Positions 47,902 through 60,372 of a DNA stretch of 64,000 bases are shown here, piece by piece (within the stretch, counting starts at the first letter, position 1; every line of letters begins with the position of its first letter). The DNA is taken from positions 5,985,001-6,049,000 of the forward strand of contig NC_091693.1 in assembly GCF_041296265.1 (NCBI RefSeq), read 5' to 3'. A model generated the notes under the pieces. That model saw only the letters and a list, made by a program, of their open reading frames with translations, did not search any database and had not been told where the DNA came from. The DNA is from Equus caballus. Lineage: Eukaryota > Chordata > Mammalia > Perissodactyla > Equidae. The position numbers were made by a program, and so were the translations under genes.

Positions 47902-49099
47902 CAAACCATAACACTCGTAAAAGAAAACATAGGAGTAAATATTCATGACCTTGGTTTGGCAATGGGTTCTTAGATATGACATCAAAAGTACTAACAACAA
48001 AATAAAAATAATATGTAAAAATAAAATAATATATAAAAATAATATGTAAAAAAATAAGAATTAGAGATAAATAAGGCTTCATCAAAATTAAGAGTTTTGT
48101 GCATCAAAAGACACTATCAAGAAAGTGAATAAACACCTACAGAATGAGAGAAAATATTTGCAAATCATACATCTGACAAGGGTTTACTATTCAGAATATG
48201 TAAAGAACTCCAACAACTGAACAAAAAAAAGAGAATTCAAGTTAAAAATGGGCAAAGGACCTGAGTAGACATATCTTCAGGGAAGATATACAAATGGCCA
48301 AGAAGCACATGAAAAGATGCTCAACATCATTAGTCATTAGGAGAATGCAAACAGAAATCACGAGATACCACTTCACAGCTATTAGGATGGCTGTAACAAA
48401 AACAGTGGGAAATAACCAGTGTTGGAAAAGATGTAGAGAAATTGGATCCCTTGAACATTGCTGGTAGGAATGTTAAATGGTGCAGCTTCTGTGGAAAACA
48501 GCTTGGTGATTCTGCAAGAGTAAAATACAGAATTACCACATGACTCAGCAATTCCACTCCTAGGTTTATACCCAAAAGAATTGAAAACAGAGATTCAAAC
48601 AGATACTCGTGTGCCAAAGTTAACTGCAGCATTGTTCACAATGGCCAAAATATGGAAGCAATTCTTCTGACCATCAACAGATGAATGGATAACCAAAATT
48701 TGGTATATGCATACAATGGAATATTATTCAGCCACAACATGGATGAACCTTGAAAATGTGTTAAGTGAAATAAAGTGGACACAAAGGGCAAAGGTTGTAT
48801 AATTCCATCTCTATGAAATATCTAATAAGCATAACTTAATAGAATGAACAGGAGTTATTGTTTAATTATTACAGGCTTTTGGTTTGGGGGTGGTGAGACA
48901 GTTTTGGAGATAAATAGTGATGATGGTTGCACAACATTGTGATGTAATTAACACAACTGCATTGTATATATAAAAAGAGTTAAAATGGTGTCTTTCATTT
49001 TATATATACTTTAACACAACAAAAAGGATTAAATAATAAAACAACCTTCAAAACAAAAAATAAATGTAATTATATTAAAAGCATAAAAGTTTGTATACT

Positions 49100-49315
49100 T
49101 TTCCTCAAAAATGAACAGGTTAGTGGTTACCAGAGGGGAAGGTGGTGGGAGGGTGGGTGAAAGGGGTGAAAGGGCACATATGTATGGTGACAGATAAAAA
49201 CTAGACTACTGGTGGTGAGCACAATGCGGTCTATACAGAACTGATATAAAATGATGTACACCTGAAATCACACAATGTTATGAGCCAATATGACCTCAAT
49301 AAAATAATTTTTAAA
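49100..49315 (+). mobile_element. L1 3' end fragment
   Basis: It reads 'agtggttaccagaggggaag', 'gtatggtgacagataaaaac' and 'tgatgtacacctgaaatcac', and ends in 'acctcaataaaataattttt'. This is a separate L1 3' UTR lying after the L1-D tail. Confidence 0.8.
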
Positions 49316-49371
49316 AATATAAATTAAATGTAAAAGTTGAAATTTAAAATTGTCTTTAGAATGTTTAAATA

Positions 49372-49563
49372 GGGGCCAGCCAGGTGGTGTAGTGGTTAAG
49401 TTCATGCGCTCCACTTTGGTAGCCCTGGCTTCACAGGTTTGGATCCCAGGCGCAGACCTGGCGCTGCTCGTCAAGCCATGCTGTGGTGGCATCCCACATA
49501 AAACAGAGGAAGATTGGCACAGATGTTAGCTCAGTGACAATCTTCCTCACACACACACAAAAA
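49372..49563 (+). mobile_element. ERE2/3-type SINE
   Basis: The head 'ggggccagccaggtggtgta' and B-box relic 'ggtttggatccc' precede a single tail unit and a CA-rich end. 'gtttaaat' is duplicated at 49363-49370 and 49564-49571. Confidence 0.92.
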
Positions 49564-49574
49564 GTTTAAATGTC

Positions 49575-52055
49575 TTTCTTTTAAAATATTAAAAATTATG
49601 TTAAAATTAGAAGACAACTTGTATTGTGAATATCAGATTTTAAATTAAAATATTTAAATAAAACTAATTTAGTTAATTCTAGGAAAAATTACTTAAATAT
49701 TATTAAATATATGAAAACTATTCAAAACGCCAGCATTCTATATCCATCTAGTTGTGAGAGTAAGCAATTTTTTACACATTATATCTGGACGTACATATCA
49801 CATATATAAAAGAAATATGAATTGCTGAATATTGAAAATCTTCCTCATCTGCCATATGGCACTGTTGCAAATACTGCACTAATCTGTGAATCTGTATCAA
49901 AGAGAAGCAAGAAAATAGATGCTGGGCACTATGTAGGAGGGATAATTCCTTGTGCAGAAAGCTATTGTATTTATGGTATCTGAAAGGAAGAGTTTGACAA
50001 AGTCATCAGTACTGTCTTTTCCCTAAACCTTCTGTTGCTTAAATCCTCCCTGTGCTCTGAAGCAACCTCCGTCTCTTACACCGCAGCAGCAAAACTGACA
50101 AATCTTCCTGGAAATGGGACACAAATGCCTTTTGTTTCCAGGATGTGGCACGATCAATATGGAGAAAGGCTTCCCTGGGAGGTGAGTGTTGTTTGACGGG
50201 ACCGCAGGTGTTTAGGGTTACAGGTTCCTCCTGCCAACACTGAGCACCAGGTCTGAGCGCTGGAGGCACCCATGTATGCTTTAACATTCTCTTGTTTGTG
50301 TGTATGTGACAAATGGGGACACTACCGACTCAAGACTACTTTAAACAAAGTGGTCAACTAGCAGTTTTTTGGCTAGGTTGACGTACAGCTCCAAGTCTAT
50401 GAAGGTGATGGCTTCAGGGAGGAATTCTCAAGGGGGAGACCTCTTTTGTCCTTCCCACCCAGAGCCAAGGCCTCCACAGGCAGGTATCTTCATCATCATT
50501 CTTGCCAAGTGGGTTTTTGTTTTTATCTTGATTTACTGATTGAATTTACTCACTGTTATCTTTTGGAAATTTCAGTTTTGTGTGGGAATTTCCAAGCTGA
50601 CCAAGTCTTGTTCCTGCCTCAGCACACATGGCCTGTTAACACTGAGGCTCTGAGCCCAGAGGGATGGGCAGACACTGCAGGACAAGTGCAGATTCAGCTC
50701 TCATTTAGCCCCTTAGATTGATGTGTTCTTGCCATTTCTATCCTCTGAGGAATTCCCTTACCTTACTACCGCCTCAGACGTGCATTAAAATGGTTTTTTA
50801 GAAACATATTATCCATTATCCAGTATTTGTACGTGTGTTACTATTGGAGGAGTTTCTAATCTACCATTTTGCTAGAAATAAAATCCAGCATCTTACTGTT
50901 TATAGAATACTTTATTGTATGTTGGTTGAGTGAATTCTTCCAGCGGTGGTAAGGTAGCTGGTGCTGATCTCCGTTCACAGAGAAGTTGCTGAGACTCAGG
51001 TGTTTGGTGACTTTCTACGGTGCTATGACTTTCTGTGGCAAACAGGACTGTTGAACGGAGGGTAGATATCCAAGAGAAAATTGAATTAGGAATTAAATTT
51101 GTTTTAAAAAGTGAGAAGGAGATAGAGCGAGCAGCGGCTCAGAGGTTACATGGGAAGGAGTGTGGTTAGTGGATGGAGAAATCTCTTTAGAGTCAAACAC
51201 ACGTTAGTTTGAATTGAACTCCATTCCTTAACCGTGCAACCTCGAAAAATATTTTCATCTCGCTGAGCCTCAACATGGGACTAATAATACCTAATGATGT
51301 AACAGAACCAAAACCTCCTCATTAAAATAGGTACTACCTGCAGAAATTTTTGCATTCCAAGTAAGTGGCAAAACTTAAAAGTCATTTTGAAAAATTTCCT
51401 TGATGGGAATCTTTGACTGTTAAAGGCAAAGCTCTCATTTAACCCCTAAAGAATTTTCTGAAAATTAAGGAAAAAACAAGAGAGAGCTGTAATTCTCAGC
51501 ATAAGAGGCAGAGAGGGATTTTGAGCTTCCATGCATAACTCTGGAGAGAAGGGTTGAGGGACCAAAGACCTGGTGCAAAGAGAAATGTGTGGGGAGAAGC
51601 AGAGGAGAATGAGCAGTCCCGGGAATAAGATCGATTGTGGGGACCGACAGAGGGTCATGGCCATGAAACATTCAGGGCAGGAAATAGCTCTAGTGCTTGA
51701 GGGTAGGGAGTCAACTTTTAATTGTTGCCTGTATTGTACTGTCATTTCCTACCGTTACCCTGAACTTTCACTAAAAGTCTGCTATCCATAATAGACTGGT
51801 GGTAATGGTTCCTGCGGGAAATGAAGGAATTGGGACACAACCTAGAATGAGGTAAAGTAATGAGGTATCAGCAAGAGAATATGACATCCAATAATAATGA
51901 TAAGAGTAATAACAGTTGACATTATTGTATGCTGATACTATGCTCTATGCAGATTTCCGAAAAATTTTTAAAGTAAGCCTAGCAAGTAAGCGGCATTAAT
52001 CCCTTTACAAAAGAAGGTTCACAGATGTCCAATAAGCGCATAGAAGGGTCAGTAT
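49575..52055. other. Unclassified DNA, possible faint MIRs
   Basis: No gene is recognised. Weak MIR-like text occurs near 51160-51300 ('gagtcaaacacacgttagtt', 'ctcgctgagcctcaacatgg') and 51900-52020. Open frames of 70-100 codons (50039-50287, 50446-50721, 51446-51745) have no known domain. Confidence 0.4.
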
Positions 52056-52059
52056 CGCT

Positions 52060-53215
52060 AGTTATCATGGAAGTGAAAAAGACCATAGTGAGATCCCACT
52101 CCACAGCCACCAGGTGAATAGAGTTGAAAAAGTCTGCCACTGCAAAGTTGGCAGGGATGTGGAGCATCTGGAATTCTTCTGCACTACATAGGTGGTACAT
52201 GTTAACCCAATCAAATAAAAAATTATGTTAATTATAATTGAACTAAATATGCCAATTAAAAGGCATAGGTTAACTGGATAAAAAAAATGCAAGACCCAAC
52301 TATATGCAATTTAAATATAGCACTTTCTAAATATAGAGACAAAGATAGGTTGAAAGTAAACTGATGGAAACAGATACAACTTGCAAACGCTAGCATAATG
52401 TGGGGTCCAGGGTGCCATTTGCCCAGAACTGGAGAGTTTTCCAGGATGTGGAACTTCAGCGCTAAAAGCAGGACAGTCCCTGGCAAAGTGGGATGCCTGT
52501 CACTCTAAGAATAACAAAGATGGTGTGGCTACATTAATATGTCAAATTAGGCTATAGACAAAGATTATTGCTGGTGTAAAGAGAGACTTGACTTGATAAA
52601 AGGTAAGTTCATTAGGAAGATATAAATATCTTAAATGTTGATGCACTTAATGGTAAAACTTCAAAACTGTATAGCAAAAACTGACCAAACTAAAGGAATA
52701 AATAGACACATTACAATCATATTTGGGTATTTTAACACACCTTTCTCAGTAATTATCAGAACAAGCCAAAAAATCAGTTAAGAGAATAGAAGATTTATCT
52801 TGACTTAAGCGGCATTCATAAAACACTATACCCAACCATGGTTGAACGCATGTTCCTTTTCAAGTACGCATGAGGTATTCATAAAGATAGGCATATGCTG
52901 GGCTAAAAAATGTCTCAATAAATGTCATAAGATTGAAAATATACATAGTATTTTGTCTGACTACAATGGAATTAAAGTAGAAGTCAATAACAATGACACG
53001 TAGAAAATCCTCAAATATTCAGAAATACAAGCAAAACACACTTTTCCATAACCAGTGGCTCAAGGACAGCAAACCAGAATTTCTAGGATACAGCTAAAGT
53101 AGTGCTTAAGGGAATGTTGTGGCTTTAAGTGCTTATTTTTTAAAAATAAAGATTTTTTTATGCTCCCTGATTTCAAACTATATTACAAAGCTATAGTAAT
53201 CAAAACAGTATGGTA
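52060..53215 (+). mobile_element. Old L1 fragments (ORF2 pieces)
   Basis: 52060-52200 resembles the ORF2 end ('gtgagatcccactccacagc', 'gcagggatgtggagcatctg'). 52210-53130 resembles the ORF2 endonuclease region ('gccaattaaaaggcataggt', 'gatagaggttgaaagtaaa'-like text). 53155-53215 is the RT/C-terminal block 'tttcaaactatattacaaag'. Because the order is scrambled, more than one insertion or deletion is involved. Confidence 0.65.
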
Positions 53216-53473
53216 GGGGGCCAGCCCGGTGGTGCAGTGGTTAACTGCACACGTTCTGCTTTGGTGGCCTGGGGTTTGCCAGTTCGGATCCCGGGTGCGG
53301 ACATGGCACCACTTGGCAAGCCGTACTGTGGTAGGCATCCCACATATAAAGCAGAGGAAGATGGGCATGGATGTTAGCTCAGAGCCGGTCTTCCTCAGCA
53401 AAAAGAGGAGGATTGACAGATGTTAGCTCAGGGCTAATCTTCCTCAAAAACAAAACAAAACAAAACAAAATAA
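53216..53473 (+). mobile_element. ERE2/3-type SINE
   Basis: The head 'gggggccagcccggtggtgc' and B-box relic 'cagttcggatcccgggtgcg' are followed by two tail units and an AAAAC-repeat end. 'tatggta' occurs on both sides. It sits exactly where L1 text jumps from mid-ORF2 to the 3' region. Confidence 0.9.
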
Positions 53474-53477
53474 AAAC

Positions 53478-54020
53478 CCACTATGGTATATATACACAAT
53501 GGAATATTATTCAGCCATGAAAATGAATGAAATCCATTTGCAACAACATAGACAGAACTTGAGGGCATTATGCTAAGTAAAAAAGTCAGAGAAGGACAAA
53601 TATACCATATGATCTCACTTATGTGTGGAATCTCAGAAAAAGCCAAGGAAACCAAGCTCATAGATACAGAGAATGGATTGGTAGTTGCCAGAGGCAGGGG
53701 GTGAGAGGTGGGAGAAATGGGTGAAGGGGGTGAAAGGTACAAACTTCTAGTTATAAAATAAGTAAGTCATGGGGATGGAATGTACAGCATGGTGACTACA
53801 GTTAATAATACCGTATTGCATATTTGAAAGTTGCTAAGAGAGTAGATCTTAAAAGTGCTCACCACAAGAAAAAAATTTTTTCATTAACTATGTATGGTGA
53901 CGGATATTAACCAGACTTACTGTGGTGATCATTTCACAATGTATACAAATATCGAATCATTATGTTGAACACCTGAAACTAATAAAACGTTATATGTCAG
54001 TTATACCTCAATAAAAAAAG
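53478..54020 (+). mobile_element. L1 3' end
   Basis: It reads 'acacaatggaatattattca', 'catatgatctcacttatgtg' and 'gtactcaccacaag'-like text, and ends in 'atacctcaataaaaaaagaa'. The order and orientation are those of a plus-strand L1 3' UTR. Confidence 0.88.
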
Positions 54021-54024
54021 AAGT

Positions 54025-54984
54025 TATTGGATAAGTTAGATTATAAATAAATAACTATAATCTAAGGCATAATTAGATGAATACTATAGAAGACACATAA
54101 GCAAAGTTCTTGGGAATTCAAAGGGAGAAAGCTCTGAAAGCTGGCTTAGAGGACTAGAGAAAAACTAAACAAAGGAGTGATATTTGAGCTGACTCTTGGA
54201 GAATAAGCAAGAGTTTGATGGACAGAGAAGGGAACTCCAGAGTAGGCAAAGAGCATAGGCAAAGGCAGCAGAGTGTAATGTGTTTAGAAAATAACTTAGT
54301 CCAATGTGACCAAATTTAAGGGTGTGCTGAGAGATTTAATAGAAAATTAGAGCAGAAAAAAAATGGACAGAGGATTAACTCACATTACAAAGCACGTTCT
54401 TCTTATGTTACAGAGCTGAATAACCATGCCAATGCAGATCATATTATGGTTATAAATTAAAAGTCAAAATTAACTCCAGTCTGATTTAACAAAATCTTAC
54501 ATTGGAAAATTTATAAATAATTTAACAGTTTAGTTAAGTGAAATTAAAGAACTTCAGTGTCATGATTCATGCCAATTTAGCACAGCATTTTGAACATAAA
54601 ACATTTGTGTTTAAAAATCTTAGGTTTTAATCTGGATCACTAGAGTGAATTTAGTGGATTAACTAGGCACCCTAGGGAATTGTGCATTTCTAGTGAAACG
54701 GCATCAGTGCTGTAATTCTCTATTTATTTGTCTGTGTCAAGATCACACGGTTATGAAATGTAGAGCTAAGTTTTGAACATTAAATTTTACTACACTTATT
54801 AGAAAAAAGACACTGATATTTCAGAAATATTTACTATATCAGCTTAAAAAATAACCAGAAAAATCTCACTCCCTAGAAAACCAGGCTCGTCAAACAGTGA
54901 AATAGTGCACTCTTTTTCATCTGCCCTGTAGGTGAACGCCCCCCCCCCCCGCCTTTTTTTCTGTTCCACACATAGACAATACGT
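54025..54984. other. AT-rich unique DNA with a C-run
   Basis: No gene or repeat is recognised. It ends in a run of about eleven C residues near 54939-54949, then the 3' end of L1-E. Confidence 0.45.
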
Positions 54985-55142
54985 TTTTTTATTGAGATTA
55001 TGATAGTTTACAACCTTGTGAAATTTCACTTGTACATTATTGTCTGTCAGTCATGTTGTAGGTGCACCACTTCACACTTTGTGCCCACCCCCACCCCCCC
55101 TTTCCCCTGGTAGCCACTAATCAGTTCTCTTTGTCAACATAT

Positions 55143-55284
55143 TTAACTTCCACATGTGAGTGGAGTCATACAGAGATTGTCTTTCTCCATCTGGCTTATT
55201 TCTCTTAACATAATTCCCTCAAGGTCCATCCATGTTGTTGTGAATGGGACGATTTTATCATTTTTTATGGCTGAGTAGTATTCC

Positions 55285-55336
<52 letters not shown>

Positions 55337-58300
55337 GTATCTTCTTTATCCAATCATCAGTTGATGGGCACTTAGGTTGCTTCCACGTCTTGGCTATTGT
55401 AAATAATGCTGCAATGAACATTGGGGTGCATGGGACTTTTGGAATTGCTGATTTCAAGTTCTTTGGATAAATACCCAGTAGTGGGATGGCTGGATTGTAT
55501 GGTAGTTCTATTTTTAACTTTTTGAGAAATCTCCATGCTGTTTTCCATAGTGGCTGCACCAGTTTGCATTCCCACCAGCAGTGTATGAAGGCTCCTTTTT
55601 CTCCACAACCTCTCCAACATTTGTTACTTTTTGTTTTGGTTATTTTTGCCATTCTAACAGGTGTAAGGTGATATCTTAGTGTAGTTTTGATTTGCATTTC
55701 CCTGATGGTCAGTGATGATGAGCATCTTTCCGTGTGCCTATTGGCCATCCGTATATCTTCTTTGGAGAAATGTCTGTTCATGTCTCCTGCCTATTTTTTG
55801 ATCAGGTTGTTTGATTTTTTGTTGTTGAGTTGTGTGAGTTCTTTATATATTGTGGAGATTAACCCTTTGTCAGATATATGACTTGCAAATATTTCTTCCC
55901 AATTTGTTGGTTGTTTTTTTGTTTCAATCCTGTTTTCATTTGCCTTGAAGAAGCTCTTTAGTCTGATGAAGTCCCATATGTTTATTCTTTCTATTGTTTC
56001 CCTTGTGTGAGAAGACATGCTGTCCGAAAAGATCCTTTTAATACTGATGTCAAAGAGTGTACTGCCTATATTTTCTTCTAGAAGCCTTATGGTTTCAGGT
56101 CGTATCTTTAGGTCTTTGATCCATTTTGAGTTTATTTTGGTGAATGGTGAAAAAGAATCATCAATTTTCATTCTTTTACATGTGGCTTTCCAGTTTTCCC
56201 AGCACCATTTGTTGGAAAGACTTTCTTTTCTCCATTGTATGCCCTCAGCTCCTTTGCCGAAGATTAGCTGTCCATAGATGTGTGGTTTTATTTCTGGGCT
56301 TTCAATTCTGTTTCATTGATCTGTGCACCTGTTTTTGTACCAGTACCATGCTGTTTTGGTCACTGTAGCTTTGTAGTATGTTTTGAAGTCAGGGATTGTG
56401 ATGCCTCCAGCTTTGTTCTTTTTTCTCAGGATTGCTTTAGCAATTTGGGGTCTTTGGTTGCCCCATATGAATTTTAGGATTCTTTGTTCTACTTCTGTAA
56501 AGAATGTCATTGGGATTCTGATTGGGATGGTGTTGAATCTGTAGATTGCTTTAGGTAGTGTGGACATTTTAACTATGTTTATTCTTCCAATCCATGTACG
56601 TGGAATGTCTTTCCATCTCTTTATGTCGTCATCCATTCCTTTCAGAAAAGCCTTGTAGTTTTCATTGTATAGGTTTTTCACTCCCTTAGTTAAATCCACC
56701 CTGAGGTATTTTATTATTTTGTTGCAATTGTGAATGGTATTGTGTTCTTGAGTTCTTTTTCTGTTAGTTCGTTATTAGAGTATAGAAATGCTACTGATTT
56801 ATGTTAGTTGATTTTATACCCTGCAACTTTGCTGTAGTTGTTGATTATCTCTAAAAGTTTTCCAATGGATTCTTTGGGGTTTTCTATATATAAGATCATG
56901 TCATCTGCAAACAGTGAGAGTTTCACTTCTTCCCTATTTGGATTCCTTTTATTCCTTTCTCTTGCCTAACTGCTCTAGCCAAAACCTCCAGTACTACGTT
57001 GAGTAAGAGTGGTGATAGAGGGCATCCTTGTCTTGTTCCTGTTCTCAGGGGGATGGCACTCAGTTTTTGCCCATTGAGTACGACGTTGGCTGTGGGTTTG
57101 TCATATATGGCCTTTATTATGTTGAGATAATTTCCTTCTATCCCCATTTTGTTCAGAGTTTTTATCATAAATGGCTGTTGGATCTTGTCAAATGCCTTCT
57201 CTGCATCTATTGAGATGATCGTGTGGTTTTTATTCCTCAGTTTGTTGATGTGGTGTATCACGTTGATTGATTTGCGGATGTTGAACCATCCCTGTGTCCC
57301 TGGTATGAATCCCACCTGATCATGATGTATGATCCTTTTGATGTATTGCTCAATTCAGGTTGCCAAAATTTTGTTGAGAATTTTTGCATCTGTGTTCATC
57401 AGCAGTATTGGCCTGTAGTTCTCCTTTTTTGTCTTGTCCTTGTCAGGCTTTGGTATCAGAGTGATGTTGGCCTCATAGAATGTGTTAGGAAGTGTTCCAT
57501 CCTCCCTAATTTTTTGGAATAGCTTGAAAAAGATAGGTATTAAATCCTCTCTGAAAGTTTGGTAAAATTCCCCAGGAAAGCCGTCTGGTTCTGGGGTTTT
57601 ATTCTTTGGGATGCTTTTGATTGCTGTTTCAATCTCTTTCGTTGTGATTGGTCTATTCAGATTGTCTGTTCCTTCTTGACGAAGCTTTGGGAGATTGTAA
57701 GAGTCCAAGAATTTATCCATTTCCTCTAGGTTATCCATTTTGTTGGCCTATAGTTTTTCGTAGTATGCTCTTATAGTCTGTTGTATTTCTGTGGAGTCTG
57801 TTGTTATTTCTCCTCTTTCATTTCTGATTTTGTTTATTTGAGGTTTCTCTTTTTTTCTTTGTAAGTCTGGGTAGGGGCTTGTCAATTTTATTTATCTTCT
57901 CAAATAACCAACTCTTTGTTTCATTGATCCTTTCTACTGCCTTTTTTGTTTCAATAGCATTTATTTCTGCTCTGATTTTTATTATTTCACTCCTTCTGCT
58001 GACTTTGGGCTTTGTTTGTTCTTCTTTCTCTAATTCAGTTAGGTATAATTTGAGATTGCTTATTTGGGATTTTTCTTGTTTGTTAAGGTGTGCCTGTATT
58101 GTGATGAATTTCCCTCTTAATACAGCTTTTGCTGTATCCCAAATGAGTTGGTATGGCATGTTATCATTTTCATTTGTCTCCAGATATTTTTTGATTTCTT
58201 CTTTAATTTCTTCAATGATCCATTGCTTGTTCAGTAGAATCTTGTTTAGTCTCTACATCTTTGTTCCTTTCTCAGTTTTTCTCTTGTAATTAATTTCTAG

Positions 58301-59000
58301 CTTTATAGCATTATGATCAGAGAAAATGCTTGTTATTATTTCAATTTTTTTAGATTTATAGAGGCTTGCCTTGTTTCCCAACATATTGTCTATCCTTGAG
58401 AATGTTCTGTGTGCACTTAAGAAGAATGTGTATTCTGCTGTTTTTGGATGGAGTGTTCTATATATGTCTATTAAGTCCAACTGTTTTAGCTTTTCATTTA
58501 ATTCCACTGTTTCCTTGTTGATTTTCTGTCTGGATGATCTGTCCAATGATGTGAGTGGAGTGTTGAGGTCCCCTACTATTATTGTGTTATTTTTGATATC
58601 TTCTTTTAGGTTTGTTAATAGTTGCTTTATGAACTTTGGTGCTCCTGTGTTGGGTGCATAGATATTTATAAGTGTTATTTCTTCTTGATGTAGTGTTTGT
58701 CTCTCTTTACCTGCCTTCTCTTGAAATCTACTTTGTCTAATATAAGTATTGTGACACCTGCTTTCTTTTGTTTGCAGTTAGCTTGGAGTATCGTCTTCTA
58801 TCCCTTCACTTTGAGCCTGTATGTGTCTTTGGAGCTGAGGTGTGTTTCCTGGAGGCAACAAATTGTTGGATCTTGTTCTTTAATCCATCTTGCCACTCTG
58901 TGTCTTTTTATTGGAGAGTTCAATCCGTTTACACTGAGGGTGATTATTGATGTATGAGGGCTTAATGCCATCATTTTGTCACTAATTTTCCGGTTTTCCT
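55143..59000 (-). pseudogene. L1-E ORF2 remnant
   Basis: Eight open pieces follow ORF2 order on the minus strand. The endonuclease start is at 58798-59043 (VNGLNSPIKRHRVARWIKEQ, TICCLQETHLSSKDTYRLKV), then 58253-58546, 57818-58159 and 57355-57738 ([20 protein letters not shown]). RT is at 56923-57315 ([20 protein letters not shown]), then 56313-56699 and 55791-56171. The C-terminal piece is 55143-55781, with a CX3CX8HX3C-like zinc knuckle ([18 protein letters not shown]). Total span of about 3.85 kb equals a complete ORF2. Confidence 0.88.
55287..55334. repeat. (TA)n microsatellite in the L1-E 3' region
   Basis: About 24 TA units follow 'gtattccattatat' and precede 'ccgtatcttctttatcc', the same L1 site that carries TG or TA expansions in other copies. 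Confidence 0.93.
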
Positions 59001-59533
59001 GCATTTCCTTTGTTTCTCGTCCTGTGTGTTTAGGTCTACCCATTGACCTCTGCAGTTTCTTATGCTGCGTTTCTTAGTTTTTTATTTATTTATTTTTGTG
59101 TCTCTGTTCTGCTTTTTAGTTTAGCGGCTACCCTGAAGTTTGTCTTCAGAATCTTGTGCATAACATAGTCCATTTTCTGAAGGCCTCTTGTTTCCTTAGT
59201 CTAAACTGATTCAGTCCCTTTCCTCCTCCCCTCCTAAGTTATTATTTTCATATCTTATTCCAATTTGTGTTGTGAGTTTGTGGTTAAAGTGACAAGATTG
59301 TCTTTGTTTTTGGTGTTTTCCTTCCCTTTATCCTACTGTTATAGTTGAATATTTGCTCTCCTATTCTGATTCTATCTATTTGTCTCCTTACTCTGTGTTT
59401 TCTGACCTCTTTCTCCCTTTTTTTCTTTTTTCAGGTATGAGGGCCTTCTTGAGGATTTCTTGGGCGGGGGGCGGTTCTCATGGCTATGGAGTCCCTTAGC
59501 TTTTGTTTGTCTGGGAAAGATTTAATTTCTCCC

Positions 59534-60372
59534 TCATATCTGAAGGATGTTTTTGCTGGATAGAGTTCTTGGCTGAAGATTTTTATCTTTTAAAGTTTTG
59601 AAGATGTTATTCCATTCTCTCCTAGCTTGTAAGGTTTCTGCAGAGAAATCCACTGAAAGTCTGATAGGGGTTCTTTTGTAGGTTATTTTCTTCTGCCTTG
59701 CTGCCCTGAGTATTCTTTCTTTGTCATTCATTTTTGCCAGTTTTACTACTGTATGCCTTGCAGTAGGTCTTTTTACATGGACAAATCTAGGAGATCTGAA
59801 AGCTTCCTCCACACACATTTCTCTCTCATTCCCTAGATTTGGAAAGTTCTCTGCTATTATTTCTTTGAGCATGCTTTCTGCTCATTCTCCTTCTCTTCAC
59901 CTTCTTGGATACCTATAATTCTTATGTTGTATTTCCTCATTGAGTCAGCTATTTCTCAGAGATTTTCTTCATTTCTTTTTAGTCTTAGCTCTCTCTCCTC
60001 CTCTGTCTGGAGCATTTCAACATGTCTGTCTCCGATTATGCTGATTCACTCCTCTACAGTGTCCACAGGAGCATTCAGGGAATCCATATTTTGTTTTATG
60101 TCTTCCATTGTGTTTTTCATCTCTAACATTTCTGATTGATTCTTCTTTATAGTTTCAATCTCTTTTGTGAAGTAGCTCCTGAACTTGTTGAATTGTTCCT
60201 CTATATTTTCTTTTACCTCATTGAGGTTTTTGACGATAGCTATTCTGAATTCATTGTCATGTAGTTTACTTATTTCTGAGTCTTCAGGACATAATTCTGG
60301 GTATTTATTGTTTTCCCTCTGGTCCAGAGATTTGATGAATTGCCTGATGCTGGAAGTACGATTTTTCCACAT
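59534..60372 (-). pseudogene. L1-E ORF1 remnant
   Basis: The N-terminal coiled-coil piece is at 60046-60372 (FRIAIVKNLNEVKENIEEQF, then MEDIKQNMDSLNAPVDTVEE). The C-terminal RNA-binding piece is at 59534-59872 (MLKEIIAENFPNLGNEREMC, RLSVDFSAETLQARREWNNI). The frame is broken between them. Confidence 0.85.

Larger units (their letters stand above)
44520..48210 (+). pseudogene. L1-D ORF2 remnant
   Basis: ORF2 blocks occur in order but are strongly decayed: endonuclease text near 44560-45180, and an RT piece at 46290-46547 ([33 protein letters not shown]). A later piece at 46816-47028 spans the site where FADD should be, and no intact FADD is visible. Confidence 0.7.
41838..49030 (+). mobile_element. 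L1-D: long, old, 5'-complete L1 with three SINEs inside
   Basis: The 5' signature 'gacatcagcaaaatggtgga' opens it. ORF1 remnants lie near 43140-44040 and ORF2 from about 44530 to 48210, with a 3' UTR ending near 49030 in an AACAAAAAGG run. It is interrupted by ERE SINEs at 42878-43132, 46001-46245 and 47659-47901. Subtracting these leaves about 6.4 kb, full L1 length. Reading frames are more broken than in L1-B or L1-E, so it looks older. Confidence 0.82.
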
